A DNA stretch of 64,000 bases from Corbicula japonica (Eukaryota; Mollusca; Bivalvia; Venerida; Cyrenidae), in NCBI GenBank assembly GCA_038501625.1, contig JAZAYU010001059.1:32804-96803 (forward strand), written 5' to 3'. The notes under the pieces were generated by a model. That model made no database searches and was not told the origin of the DNA. It was given only the letters and a program-made list of their open reading frames with translations. Positions 38,001-48,600 of the stretch are shown one piece after another (positions within the stretch are counted from its first letter, which is position 1; the number at the start of each line of letters is the position of its first letter). The position numbers and the translations under genes were made by a program.

Positions 38001-41000
38001 GTAGAAATTAATTGTACACAAATTCACGAACTAGCGGTACCAGTGATTTCTGTATTAAATTGTTGTGCTCTGAGAAGCTTAAACTCACGGGTAAAATGGT
38101 AAAAACGACACAAAGAGTTTCCTTTTCCAAATATAGTGTTTTAATGTAGTTTACTTATCGGAATGTCAATTCAAAGTGATTCCTACTGGAAAGGAACTGC
38201 TAATTTAATTGTTGCATTGCAACTCATAACCAATCAAAATTATTGTTACAAAAATGTAAAAGAATTACCAAAGTATTTACCAATCAAAATTAACCCCGAA
38301 ATCTAGATGACGCTTTAAAATTCCACCCCCTTGACTGAATCCACAAGCCGCGCGGGTCATAATCTCTTAAGATGACATTTATGGTTTCAACGGCCGAAAT
38401 CTGCATAAGTAATTAAGTAACGAGATTATCTAATCATTTATCTGTCTGACATCTAAAAGTTTCTCTGTTCAATAAAGGTTTAAGCCACTGACTTGATTAG
38501 ATTATGATCTTTGTTAGTTGCCAAAACTTTCCATGAATTCTGTCATCGAAATATCCTTATGAAAATAAAAATGCAAAAACCTTTTAACTTTTGCAAATTT
38601 AAAATCTCTTAAGGTAATTTTTTAACTTTAACTCAAAATACCATATAAAATGTCAAAACAAAACTACCCAAAATTTAGTGCATAACAAAATCAACTTAAT
38701 TCTTGGACTAAAAACGTTTGGGTTGTTGATTTTCTGCATCCGTTATGGAAAACGGTATTATTTAAGTAAGGTTAATTGAGAAACCGTTTTCAAGTTTATA
38801 ATCAATATAGTTCGCAGATAAAGATAACATTGTTAACAGAAATCTGTGTTTAATCATCAGATGAAGCCTTCTTTTCTGATGTAGATCAAGGCAAAGTCTG
38901 ACTTGAGCAGTCTGATCAAGGCCTCCATTGTTTAATGTTCAGTCAATGATTTATTTAACAAAACAATGATAACGACAATAAGTGGATAGAAAAAAACGAT
39001 CATAGTTCAGCCGTTAAAATAAAACAACCTTTCATAACATTTTTGTAAATAAATTGTTTGAGTGATTCTCACGTACTACGCACAAAAAAATCTTATATGT
39101 TTCCGTGTCAAACATTTGTAAACGCTGACCTTGAATCAGTTATTTATCAAAATATACCGATGGGCTTTCCTTGTTTAAATTTTATATAAATAATCTTGAC
39201 TCAAAACAAGTTTCGAACGGTGAGTAAAAACATGCCGTCTGCATAGGGAATGTACTTTATCTGTCAAATGTCAAGCTGTTGTGTCAGCGAGAGGAGGTAC
39301 CACAATGGGGGTTATCATTCAGCGGAAAGGTGTTATTATTCAGAGATAATTACCGTATTTGTGCACTGAAAGATAAGATATGAGTCATTAGATAGGTGTT
39401 CAACTGAACAACACTCGTGTCGCCATACTTTGTTAGAATGTTAAAAATATAGTTTTAATGGGTTGAACTTTTAAAATAAATGAAAAGGGAACTTTGAAAG
39501 CCACCGAACACGACAAATATGAAAATATTGCAGGCTCGGTTTGATTGAGCCTGTTCATGGGCATTAATTATAATGGAAATGCATATTACCACCCACGTCG
39601 CCTAGCCCGGGTTGAGCTCAACTCAGTATTAACACTAATAAACAATACAATACATCCCAAACGATGGTGTGCATATGGTGGTGAACATGGAACCTTCAAT
39701 GCGGTAGTTTCAGATTAATACCATTCCATGTTCAGTGGCGTATGATCCCCAGAGCGGCGTATGATCCCCAGATAAAAAAATGGGTTTGCCCTAAACGAGA
39801 AAACAATGGGCGGAACTAATCAGAATAGAATTTTGACATGGGATCTGAGAAAATAAATCCTGATTCAGGCTGATCTTCGCACTGTGGGCTCTTCAAATAT
39901 CTAAATTAAATAAAAGTTGGACGAAGAATTTTCAGAAATGGCAAAGTTATAGCCAGACTTAAGTTTTCGACAGGAGTGTAAGTGCAGAAAGGGGTATAAC
40001 TATGCCAGATGTTTCCTTGGCCTACATTTTTGGTAACATCATGACTTATATGAAGGAATGTTAAGAAATGGCAGAGTTAAAGTCAATGTTTTACTTTCGT
40101 CTACTGGCATATTTCTGATTTCTGACCTTGACCTGAAGACTGTTGCAAAAGTCAAAATAAGTATATATTGAAAGTTTGGTGAAGAAATATTAAAAAATAA
40201 TGAACGGACTCGTGGGCAAAACTTTAGCCTCGATATGGGAAAAATTGTCTTCGGCGATATTTTTAGCATTTTCGTTTTGTTGTTGTTGCTGCTGTTTGAT
40301 TTTTTTTGAAAGAATTTCATTTTATAATTTTTTTACTGCTTATTGTATTCCCATGGAATGCATAACAAGTAACGTGAGACGCGTGGTGATGTAACTCCCC
40401 CCCCCCGATATTTTTAGTCTCTTTTATTATTAAGTGTTCTTATTTTCATGGCGTTTCGTGGAACTAAAGAATAAAGTATCTGATGATCTGATGACATGTT
40501 TGCTGTGGTAAAAATTTAAAAAATGTTAAAAATGGTTTGTGTATGCAAACAAATCAATCATCGAACATGCATTTTATTTGATGAAAGGAAACGATACATC
40601 ATTTAAAGGCTTGAAGTTTCATCTGTAGCATGTTTTTATATTAATTAATAAAACTTATAAATAAGAAAGATATTGTCAATTGAATAATTAGTAATAGTGT
40701 TGTTTATCTGATTTTCAATATTAGTTACTTTAAAGGAATAATACCTCATGCTATTGCTGAAGGTGAAAACCGGGTTAAGTTGATATCGCAAGCCATTGAA
40801 ATGTTAAATGTCAAAAATACACGATGTTTTATTTGAATGAAACATTTGTTATCTGAATGCTCATAAGAAAGAAATTTGCACAACCATTATAATATGGCCT
40901 CCACAATTTGTTGAGATATTTCTGGGTTAGAATATTCTAACCCAGAATATTTGAATTTTATGCAGAACTCTGGTTGCCATGCCAACGGATGACCCAGAAC

Positions 41001-43110
41001 CTTATTAATGGCTGATAAATTTTGAAATTTTACCTTGCTGTTACTCATGAAGATTTTGATTTCTTTTTGACTTGCTCAAATGAGTTTTCTTGTTAAATAA
41101 AACTATATAGCAGCAATCGTAGAAGTAGCTGTAGCAGCACCAGTAAATATTGTATATCATGACTAGTTATATTTTCTTCAACTGTATGTGTGTCTATAGA
41201 GCGTGCTAAGACTTTCTGAAACAACTCTAGAGAAATGTTGCACCGTTCATAGTTTTGCCTGGCTTTTCAGTCTTTTTATAGTTTTGCCTACCTTTTCAGT
41301 CTTAACATAAAGAAACGAATTGCAAAAAAGGAACATGGAGACGTGAACCATCTGCTTTAAACATGAGTTATAATTTACGTGGGAAGTTTAAGATTAGCCA
41401 CGTGTAAGGATATGGGATTCCCATAAATTATCTTCGTTTTTTAATCTAACTCTAGACATAAAATCTAAAAAACAGTTTTATCAAAACATAATAAAGTTAA
41501 AAAAGGCAGTCCCTAAACTTCCCTGATCGTGACCGATAATTATTTTCACCGAAACAAGGCAGTTATTTTACCACAAATTCAATATCGAATAAAACATGTG
41601 TTGTTTTTATTAAAATCAAACAAATAATCAAACATTCTTTCTCCGCTTGTCGTGCAGATTTGATGACGAGACGAATGTTATTTAGGGTCCTCTGAGGCAG
41701 CATTAAAAAGAGTGACACATATTTTTCTGGCTTAAGGTTATATCTTGATTTAAGATTGTAAATTTAAAGAGAATTACTCCCTAAGCTATTAAGCATGAGT
41801 TGCCAGATTCTAGAAGTCATCTGTTTTGTCACCCATTGCCTGTAATTCTCGACGAACATATTAATCACAGGGTATCTAATTACCCAGAATTCCCGACGAG
41901 CATATAAATCATACGGTTTCTTATTACCCAGAATTCCAGACGACCATATGAATTACGTGGTGTTTCATTAGCCAAGATACATATAACCCCCTTAGGCGAC
42001 ATCCGGGTTTCGAAAATAAAGAAGTTTACATCAGTGTTGAAACTTTTTTTATTACTTCTTAATTTGGCTTTGAAAACTCACCCAGAAACCACAAAACAGG
42101 AAGTCGTTGAGAACTTGTATATTTGTCCAGAATCGCTATCCGAAACAGAGCGTTTTGTCCTATTCGGATTTTGCTATGATATCAAAATATTTTTCTCAGC
42201 GGTTTTCGTTAGAACAATATGGTTTTTGCTAGCTATTTGTTAGAACATGATGGTTTTGCTGGGTGATCAAGATGGTTTTCGCAATGTGATGAAGATCTTT
42301 TTCACCAGGTGATCAAGATGTTTTTCGCTAGATGATCAAGATTGTGTTCGCAAGATGATCAAGATGGTGTTCGCTAGGTAATCAAGCTGATTTTCGCTTG
42401 GTGATAAAACTGGTTTTCGCTTGGTGATCAAACTGGTTTTCGCTAGTTGATCAAGATGGTTTTCGCTAGTTGGTCAAGATGGTTTTCTCTATGGGTTTTC
42501 GCTAGTTGATCAAGATCGTTTTCGCTAGTTGATCAAGATGGTTTTCTCTAGGGGTTTTCGCTAGGTGATCAAGATCGTTTTCGCTAGTGGTTTTCGCTAG
42601 GTGATCAAGATCGTTCTAGCTAGGGTTATTCGCTTAAGGTCATCGCTATGTGATAGCTTTTTGACAGAGGGCAGTTATGCGATTATGTTCGCCAATGGAA
42701 CCATGAATGCGTTCGTTATACCATAAAACTTTAGCAATCATTCGGGAGTGTTCGAAGTGCCAGTGGTACGCGTAACTACGACGGTATCAGATGTGTTGGG
42801 CTTTAAACAAAACCAAACATACTAAAATTATAATTCTTGATTAAAACAATATAATTGCTTAAGTTTTCCTCAGTATGATTAAATTGTAACTTCTTATTTT
42901 ACAGTGACGTCTTACGAATCACGGGTTTGTGTTAAGGACAGGGAATATGTCAAAAGCGCCGGTTGCCATAATCAAGAAACAGACTCCGGGTATATGAAAC
43001 GATGCTTCTGTTTTGATGACTTTTGCAACAGTTCACCACGGCTTCCATTAACATTCACGTTGACAAATATTTGCCTCATTTTCTCCACCATCATAAGAAG
43101 ATACTTGTGA
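26154..43110 (+). CDS. Ly6/uPAR three-finger (quiver/sleepless-like) protein, gene 1; 3 exons
   Basis: Joining 26154-26223, 36003-36155 and 42905-43110 gives an uninterrupted 142-residue protein; both introns are GT-AG and phase 1. Residues 1-23 form a signal peptide with a leucine-rich core. The ectodomain starts with CYQC (C28, C31) and continues with C42, C54, C57, C83, C95, C108, C110 and C115, the last three as CFCFDDFCN. This ten-cysteine pattern with a terminal Cys-Asn is typical of Ly6/uPAR three-finger domains. From residue 121 the tail is hydrophobic, as in GPI-anchor signals, although RRYL at the very end is unusually basic. Family members sit on the outer membrane surface and modulate channels or receptors; the partner here is unknown. 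The gene lies 2.5 kb upstream of a paralogue in the same orientation. The exon chain is predicted by eye; no transcript evidence is available. Confidence 0.82.
26569..26709. mobile_element. Fold-back MITE, family C
   Basis: GGCCTAAGATCACAAAACTA ... TTTTTATAATCTTGGGC with the central TCTGATTGGCTGAAAT arms. Lies in intron 1 of Ly6 gene 1; ACA flanks both ends. Confidence 0.8.
27655..27783. mobile_element. Fold-back MITE, family C
   Basis: AAACTGAGATTGTAGACCAG paired with CTGGTCTACAATAATAGTTT. The central part is shortened. Confidence 0.8.
30973..31100. mobile_element. Fold-back MITE, family C
   Basis: TTTAAAACTGAGAATGGAAA and CCAGTCTCAAATCTCAAGC, paired with TTTCCATTCTCAATTGTTTAA. Confidence 0.8.
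31984..32066 (+). repeat. (GAT)n microsatellite
   Basis: ATGATGATG run with one GACGACGAT interruption. In Ly6 gene 1 intron 1. Confidence 0.98.
32804..34593 (+). repeat. 56-bp minisatellite, ~32 units
   Basis: Unit ACGACATTCACACAGGTCAT, then ACCCCCTGTCTATACCC, then AAATGTCACATTGTGCATC; period 56 bp (32831 to 32887). Variants (CACAT/CACAG, CTGTCT/CTATCT, GGTCAT/GGCCAT) occur in blocks. It lies in intron 1 of Ly6 gene 1. All three plus frames are open across the array because the unit lacks stop codons and 56 is not a multiple of three. Confidence 0.95.
34730..34985 (+). repeat. Dispersed tandem repeat fragment (two ~125-bp units)
   Basis: GGCTCAAGGTCAATGTC and GGCTCAAGGTCAAGGTCAC each precede TGGAC/TGTTTGAGGTT-type blocks. 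The style matches the tandem core at 62650-63880. Confidence 0.5.
35710..35855. mobile_element. Fold-back MITE, family C, diverged
   Basis: CTGAAGCCGGAGTCCAGTTA ... CAGCCAATCAGATGCTGGAG ... CATAGTTTTATGAATTTG. It ends about 150 bp upstream of Ly6 gene 1 exon 2. Confidence 0.7.
36003..36155 (+). CDS. Ly6 gene 1, exon 2 (first half of three-finger domain)
   Basis: Acceptor tattttcag ends at 36002 and donor gtaagt starts at 36156. The 153-nt exon encodes ESLSCYQCN through FHDRL and carries five of the ten domain cysteines, including the CYQC start and the DCHAC block. Confidence 0.85.
36475..36491 (+). repeat. Target-site duplication, left copy
   Basis: ATGCCGTTCTTACTTCT, identical to 37342-37358, flanks the LINE-derived insertion. 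Confidence 0.8.
36492..37341 (-). mobile_element. Internally deleted non-LTR retroposon (LINE derivative)
   Basis: The sequence ATGCCGTTCTTACTTCT occurs at 36475-36491 and again at 37342-37358, a 17-bp target-site duplication enclosing 850 bp. On the minus strand the element runs from a 5' UTR-like leader (37341 to about 36947) through one open frame to a GAAGAA-rich 3' tail next to 36492, as in LINE 3' ends. The frame joins the start of an endonuclease domain directly to the end of a reverse-transcriptase ORF, so the catalytic middle is absent. It lies in intron 2 of Ly6 gene 1, antisense to the gene. Confidence 0.8.
36515..36946 (-). CDS. LINE-derived fusion ORF: endonuclease start joined to RT-ORF end
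   Basis: 143 residues from ATG at 36946. Residues about 72-84 read FKVMHWNAEGVFN, like the first strand of LINE apurinic endonucleases (hxxWNaeG). Immediately afterwards, DQTAEHILQRC and WPQGATIQQKLYGDVDDLRR resemble the cysteine-containing C-terminal end of LINE ORF2 proteins. Several hundred residues containing the endonuclease active site and the reverse-transcriptase palm are therefore missing. The frame is intact, so the deletion is in phase. No enzymatic activity is expected. It may be only a non-autonomous passenger copied by a full-length relative. Confidence 0.65.
   Translation of the reverse strand: MASRNYAMTTRSYGIHRCGAGSLESLQGDTVPGSESRQSPPKATGGHSFFHTKRRTKGYNKPRRRKVQQQHFKVMHWNAEGVFNKKTGEEDQTAEHILQRCKRYDQEREATWPQGATIQQKLYGDVDDLRRTTTFIADAGVVV
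37342..37358 (+). repeat. Target-site duplication, right copy
   Basis: Identical 17-bp partner of 36475-36491. Confidence 0.8.
37500..38000 (+). repeat. Degenerate ~60-bp tandem repeat
   Basis: Loose repeats of AGCCCGACTAGAATCAAAAT...GACAATCTCATGCCCTCATT...TTTT. No gene. Confidence 0.45.
39478..39765 (+). repeat. Dispersed repeat A, near full length
   Basis: The most complete plus-orientation copy, from GAAAAGGGAACTTTGAAAGC to CAGTGGCGTATGATCCCC. A short piece (GGCGTATGATCCCCAGA) is then duplicated at its end. Confidence 0.8.
39860..40230 (+). repeat. Tandem units of a dispersed repeat
   Basis: Repeated AGAAATGGCA(A/G)AGTTA(T/A)AG, about 120 bp apart (near 39935 and 40060), with a further related TGAAGAAATATTAAAAA block. 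Confidence 0.45.
40920..40947. repeat. Perfect 28-bp palindrome
   Basis: TTCTGGGTTAGAAT followed directly by its reverse complement, with no loop. A short match to the 60840 element (GCAGAACTCTGGTTGCCATG) follows at 40961. Confidence 0.85.
42240..42640 (+). repeat. ~23-bp minisatellite
   Basis: Unit GGTTTTCGCTAGTTGATCAA plus GAT, about 16 variable units with some truncated to half length. It ends about 260 bp upstream of the terminal exon of Ly6 gene 1. Confidence 0.85.
42905..43110 (+). CDS. Ly6 gene 1, terminal exon
   Basis: Acceptor cttattttacag ends at 42904. The exon encodes the last five domain cysteines, the CFCFDDFCN terminal block and a hydrophobic GPI-type tail, and stops with TGA at 43108-43110. 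In gene 2 the same protein segment is split by an extra phase-1 intron. Possible polyadenylation signals AATAAA lie at 43409 and 43425. Confidence 0.85.
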
Positions 43111-45622
43111 ATAAAGGGAAGCAACTGCTTCTAGTGTGTTCGTCATTGAATGTGGAGTTATGTATGCTTGAGAAAAGTTTACCGATCGTTGTGAGGATGA
43201 GGATATAATGAAAACAGAACAATTCACACACGTGTATATATATGAATGATGTATACATTTATTTAAAAAGTGCGTTAAGGATGAGCAATTCAAATTGTGT
43301 CTGAAAGTGATAATTTAATGGCTGTATTTAACATAATTGAAAGGAATATAATCAGTGTCTGTGTTTGAGACATTTTTCTTCCGGTTGTAGGAACTATGCA
43401 CTCCTAACAATAAACAGCTGCCGCAATAAAGTTAGTACCTTACACAGTGAAATAGTAATAAAATCAATTTGACGCACCGCACCATGACTGATTAGGCTTA
43501 CAGACTCTTCCACAGGTGTAGACCATGATCACGTTGTGGACATACACCTTTCCGCGAATTTTCGTCTTCGCGAAATTAAATGGTTGCACAGTATTTCTAG
43601 TTCATTTCTGGAAAATCTTAGACTATTCTTTGAACTTGTGTTTCAAAGTTTACATATCCATTGTTTATCATGTAAAACTTTTATTCATTTATAATGTTTG
43701 AAAAATATACCAAACCAAACTTCTTGTACAAAGTGTAAAATATCCTAAAATCTAAACGGATAACGATTTTTTGCACGAAATATTGCTATAAATGGATTTT
43801 TTCAGTTTCTTCTCTAAAGGTGGCCGGCAAGAACATCATTAGCGTTGACTAAAAATACCTTTAATCTTCTTTTAATATTTGCCATCTTTCCAAGAAAGAA
43901 GTTTTGCACAAAACCAAGTTTTATTGGTTGTAGACCGAAGAGCTAAGTAATATCTTTACTGATTGGCACGATCAAACCTGTAAAACTTCACAGCTGTGAG
44001 TGAGTGTTAAGATCTCAAAATTATATAAATGAATAAGAAAAATGTTGAAGGATGAAGACCTGTCGTTATTGATACAGCTTTTATTCCATATTTTATCAGT
44101 GTACATTTAAAACCGTTTACTCCATAGATACTGTTTATCCTATGTGCGACCAGAGTGATCAAAGTTACCATGCACATCTCTGCAGTCGGGACATGATCTA
44201 AACTATTCGTTTCTCGACCTGAAATAACACAATGAATTTAAAAGTGACTGGTGTAGATCCTCTTTAGACTCCATGGATTTGCAAGATGCATCTACCTTGG
44301 TCGCACACAGGATATAAACCATTTTATGGAATAAAAGGTAAATATCCTACGCAGATTGGTTAATATCCTGCGCAGATTAAAAAATGATGCCTTTTGCCGC
44401 GTTTTGGAAACATGAATGAATTCCTAGCTCGTCGAAATTGTCACTACATATAATATATTATATGCTACAAGGCACTGTTTAAGTAACTGCCTCTTGTGAG
44501 TCCATAAGTTTCTATCTCGGATTCAGGTCTGTCGCTCCGCATGACTGATTGAATATGGTTGGCTTGGTTGGGGTGGGGTGTTTACTGACAACTTGTTACT
44601 ACCGACCTTTATACAAAGAAATTCATAATTTTGGGATGGAATATAATACATTCTAAATACATGGTAGAAGTTATACAATAAAATTGATTTATAAATAGAT
44701 AGAAATGCATAGAGTCATCAATGTACAAACTTAATAACCACAAAATTTGCCAATCTGTTTTACAAAAAACTGTGTCCTTCTTTATGTAATTTTAAGACTA
44801 GGCAAAAAGTAACAATACATAGCTTGTATAAAAATCTGTAATACTGATCACATTCCTTGTTTGTATTTAAATAATGTGAATTAGAACTGTTGAGAAAATG
44901 TAATAATCGGACAGACCTAAATGGGTCAGTGAGGCCGTTATTTGAGCAATAAGCATATTGTAAAAATGTAAATGTTCACGTTAATTATTTTCAGCTTCTA
45001 CAACTATTGCGTAGATGTATAGCTAATATGGGCTTTACCATATTTACTTGTAACTAGATGTGCTATCCATTCATAACTATTCAACTATTTCATTTGATTG
45101 CTTTGTATATTTTCCATATCAATGCCATGAACGATGTATATATAGTTATTTTTTACATGCGTTTTAGTAAAATTATCTAGATTGTACATTGCTCTTTTTA
45201 CTTCCTTTTTAATTTACATTCATTCCCGCAATAAAACGTAAATGTGGTGCCGTATTCACAGAGTAATCATTAATTATTGTTTTTATGCGAAGATAGAATT
45301 TTTTTTATTTAGACTGACAATATTCTCCGAAAGACGTGAATTCAACACTAATGGGCTTCTAATTTGCCATATATTGCTATGCAGATATGTGAACAAGACA
45401 AATATTTCGATAAATGATCGACATAAGGTCGTTGAATGGTAGAATATTATTATTTGTTAAGATTATCTTTAAACTAGAGCAAGAGACTGAGCCGAATTCA
45501 CCATGGTCCGATGTGGTCCGTGATTACCGGAAGTAAGGTTTACCTGTGTCAACAGATGGCGCTTTACTTCCGTCAATAATTTAGGCCGACCTTAAATATT
45601 TATGTTGTGATTTTTTAAAGTT
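43111..45622. other. Intergenic region between the two Ly6 genes
   Basis: Contains possible poly(A) signals of gene 1 and a diverged hairpin MITE (about 44105-44345, ATCCTATGTGCGACCAG paired with TTGGTCGCACACAGGAT). The promoter of gene 2 must lie toward its right end. The GC-richer stretch 45490-45595 directly upstream is the best candidate but shows no TATA box. Confidence 0.45.
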
Positions 45623-45680
45623 ATGAATTCACAGATCTGTTTCACCCTAGCAATCCTGTGTATTGCAGTATTCAAAACAG
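45623..45680 (+). CDS. Ly6 gene 2, exon 1 (signal peptide)
   Basis: ATG at 45623 encodes MNSQICFTLAILCIAVFKT plus one base, followed by donor gtaaaa at 45681. Phase, length and the closing ACA G match exon 1 of gene 1. A second acceptor (ttttacag ending at 45745) lies 65 nt downstream; see findings. Confidence 0.75.
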
Positions 45681-48600
45681 GTAAAAAAGGCTTCAATTTT
45701 CGGTTGAATGTCAGTTAGTGTGAACACAGGTGTGTGTTTTTACAGGTGACTCAACACCTGTCGGATCAGGTGTATTCACTAGCGAAAACAATGAAATCAA
45801 AAAAGATTTGCAAGTAACTTGTTGTCGTAATATCAGATACGAAGGTCAAATTCAAATCACAGAAATGGCAACTAATTTTTCAGTTACCAAGTCTATGCCA
45901 TTGTTGTTGCTGTAGTATAGTATCTTCCCTCCAATGTATTGGAATAACTGTAAGTTGTGGACACTGGTGTATCTCTAACCTAAAAAGTGTCAAAACCCCT
46001 TGTTAATTGGCGAGAGAATAGAGCAGGACCAGTAGATTACCAAGGCATGCTACTTACAAGATGCTAGATTCACAAACCTGTGTTATCGCATATTGAACAC
46101 GTAAAAACCCTGACTATTTAATTGATGTCCTGTTCCATATACTATAGTGGTGGGTGTATACGCCTTTCCAATAATTCGGTGAATTTTTCGGTTCCCTCCC
46201 CTATTCAGTCACGTGACTACTATACAGGAAAAATTATTGCTCGCTGTATTAATTTAATAGGGAACATGTACCTACAACTTTCATTTTTCATCATGAAATT
46301 TCTTTTTTAAAATATATTTTCTCGTTTATCGTTGAATTAGTAATAATACATCAGTGTGATGATATTTTTTATCAAGAATAGTTTATAAAACAACAAATCT
46401 AATTTGACTAAAAGTGTAAAGTCATTATTCCTCGCGCCAATGTTTACTTTAAACGACTTAAACTAACAGCCTGTGTTCTATCCACGGATAAATTGAGTGT
46501 CGTTTCCGGCTTAGCGTGTCTTATTAACTACTGACATGCCGGCTGCGATTGATTTTGAAAGCGGCATGTCATAAAAATGCCAAATTGTCGCGCACAAGGG
46601 GTCCCCGGTCAATTACTAAGAAGAAGATATCACTGACCAATAGAGATCGGTTTATTTTTTTATGTCCACCTCCCAATTAATAAGTATATCGAAATCCTTA
46701 ATTACTAAATCGGGTAGCAAAAGTATTTGATATAGCAGTTATATGAATTATTAATCCTTAATACGACAAGTAGAACCATAAGACATCAATTAGAAACTCA
46801 TCTTAACAGAACATTTTATAAATATTCAATCAAGCGATTGAGCGTTTACGCCAAAATGACAGAATTTCAAACCTTAGCAGATTGAGCGTTTACGCCAAAA
46901 TGACAGAATTTCAAACCTTAGCAGTATTAATGTTAATATAAATGTTTCCATCATTATTTGAAGCCGGCATCTCCATCTTTATTAGAAGCCAGCATCAGAA
47001 TCCTTGAATTTTATTCTATGAATGATACTCTTACGTAAACGAACAATCACATAACCTTATTGATCCTTCTTAATTTCAAGACAGAATCAATCGTACCGTA
47101 ATTTTGCTTGTGAAGTATACGTGACGTTTTCAAAAATTCAAAATCATTTGTTCGTTGAACATTAACGGTACGATGAATTCAAGTAATAGATGGGTTCAAG
47201 TATAACGTACAGATACTGTAACCGAATGTTGACATGTCACGATTTATGGAGTATAGTGCATTACCCGTCTTAGCAATTTGCGAATTTCATACCAGTTAAA
47301 TATAATTTTAAGTATAAAATACATAAAGATGAAAATGCTGTATAGAAATTCGTAAAATTAATACAGTAACTCACGTTTGTCCGAATCGCGTTGCCCACTA
47401 TCAACAAGAATGGTACATGTTCTTACAATATTAAAAATGCAAATATCTAACAAATAGTGAAAATAAAAATGTCTGACTAGAATAACAGACCAGTAACTTA
47501 TTTTCGACCGGCGGCGACGATTGCAAATATGAAATTTAATGGATTATGTTAGGCCTTATGTGCTAAAGCCATAGTCCGATAGTTCAGCTTTCCTGTGAAG
47601 CCTCGTTTTGGGTTGATATCTGGTCATGGGAAGTAACTCGTACAGGACTGCGAAACTGTTTATTGGAAAGGCTTGATATCCTGTTGTATATACTGTAGTG
47701 GTGGGGGTATATCCAGTGTGATTTGAGTCATTGGTGCTACACTGTATCGTTACGGTCTACGAATACATGTACCGGTATGCTCGGGAAAATTTGTAAGAAT
47801 CCTTTAATTTTAGCCAAATGATTTTAAAAAAATTGAACATAACTTTTTTTTCGTAAATGACACTGTTTTCTTGTTTTTCATATGTTTAAATATAGATTAT
47901 GATAACAGCGAATGTACTCAATCTCAAAATAGTATTGCAATTCCGGTAATAACTTTCATTCAAATTGACCATAACATCGCAAACTGGAGGACACATCAGG
48001 CGAATCGTAAAAAATAAAAGGAAAAGGCTCCAGTTTGGAAGCATTTCAGCCTTATAGTCAAGATCCGGTCACCCGATTTACCGAAATCAATCGAATTACC
48101 GAAATCAACCGAAATCGACCGGGAATTACCGAAATCAACTTTATAAATTCATTTTTCCCCGTTATTAATGCTTATCTTAATAATTAGTGTGATTATAAAA
48201 TGAATATTTATGAAAATAAAGATGATTCAATTCAGAAATTTGATTTGAAATTGTAAAAATGACCGTAGATGTGCGTACTAACATATAACGTTTGATGCCA
48301 CAAACCGAAATCTGCGAGTTAACTTCCTATTTATATATTAAGTATGGCGTAAATCTGAAATAGATTGTTATAAATAAAAAATTTGTTCATACTGATATGT
48401 TAATACGTGTTTTTTTCATTAAATTTCCTTAAAACTTGCTCAAAAAGTCAGCGGGCGAATTTCCGAAAGCGGGTCGCAAAGAGATACCGAACTACCGAAA
48501 TCGACTTTTAAATTCATTTTCCCCAGTTATAAGTGATACATTATTTATTAATTGTGATAATATTATGAATGTTCATTAAAAACGTAGATTTTTCAAATCA

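Noticed and set aside
42034..42243. Short frame with a hydrophobic, signal-like start
   Set aside because: No cysteines or splice-compatible continuation. It runs into the 23-bp minisatellite, and Ly6 gene 1 is already complete without it.
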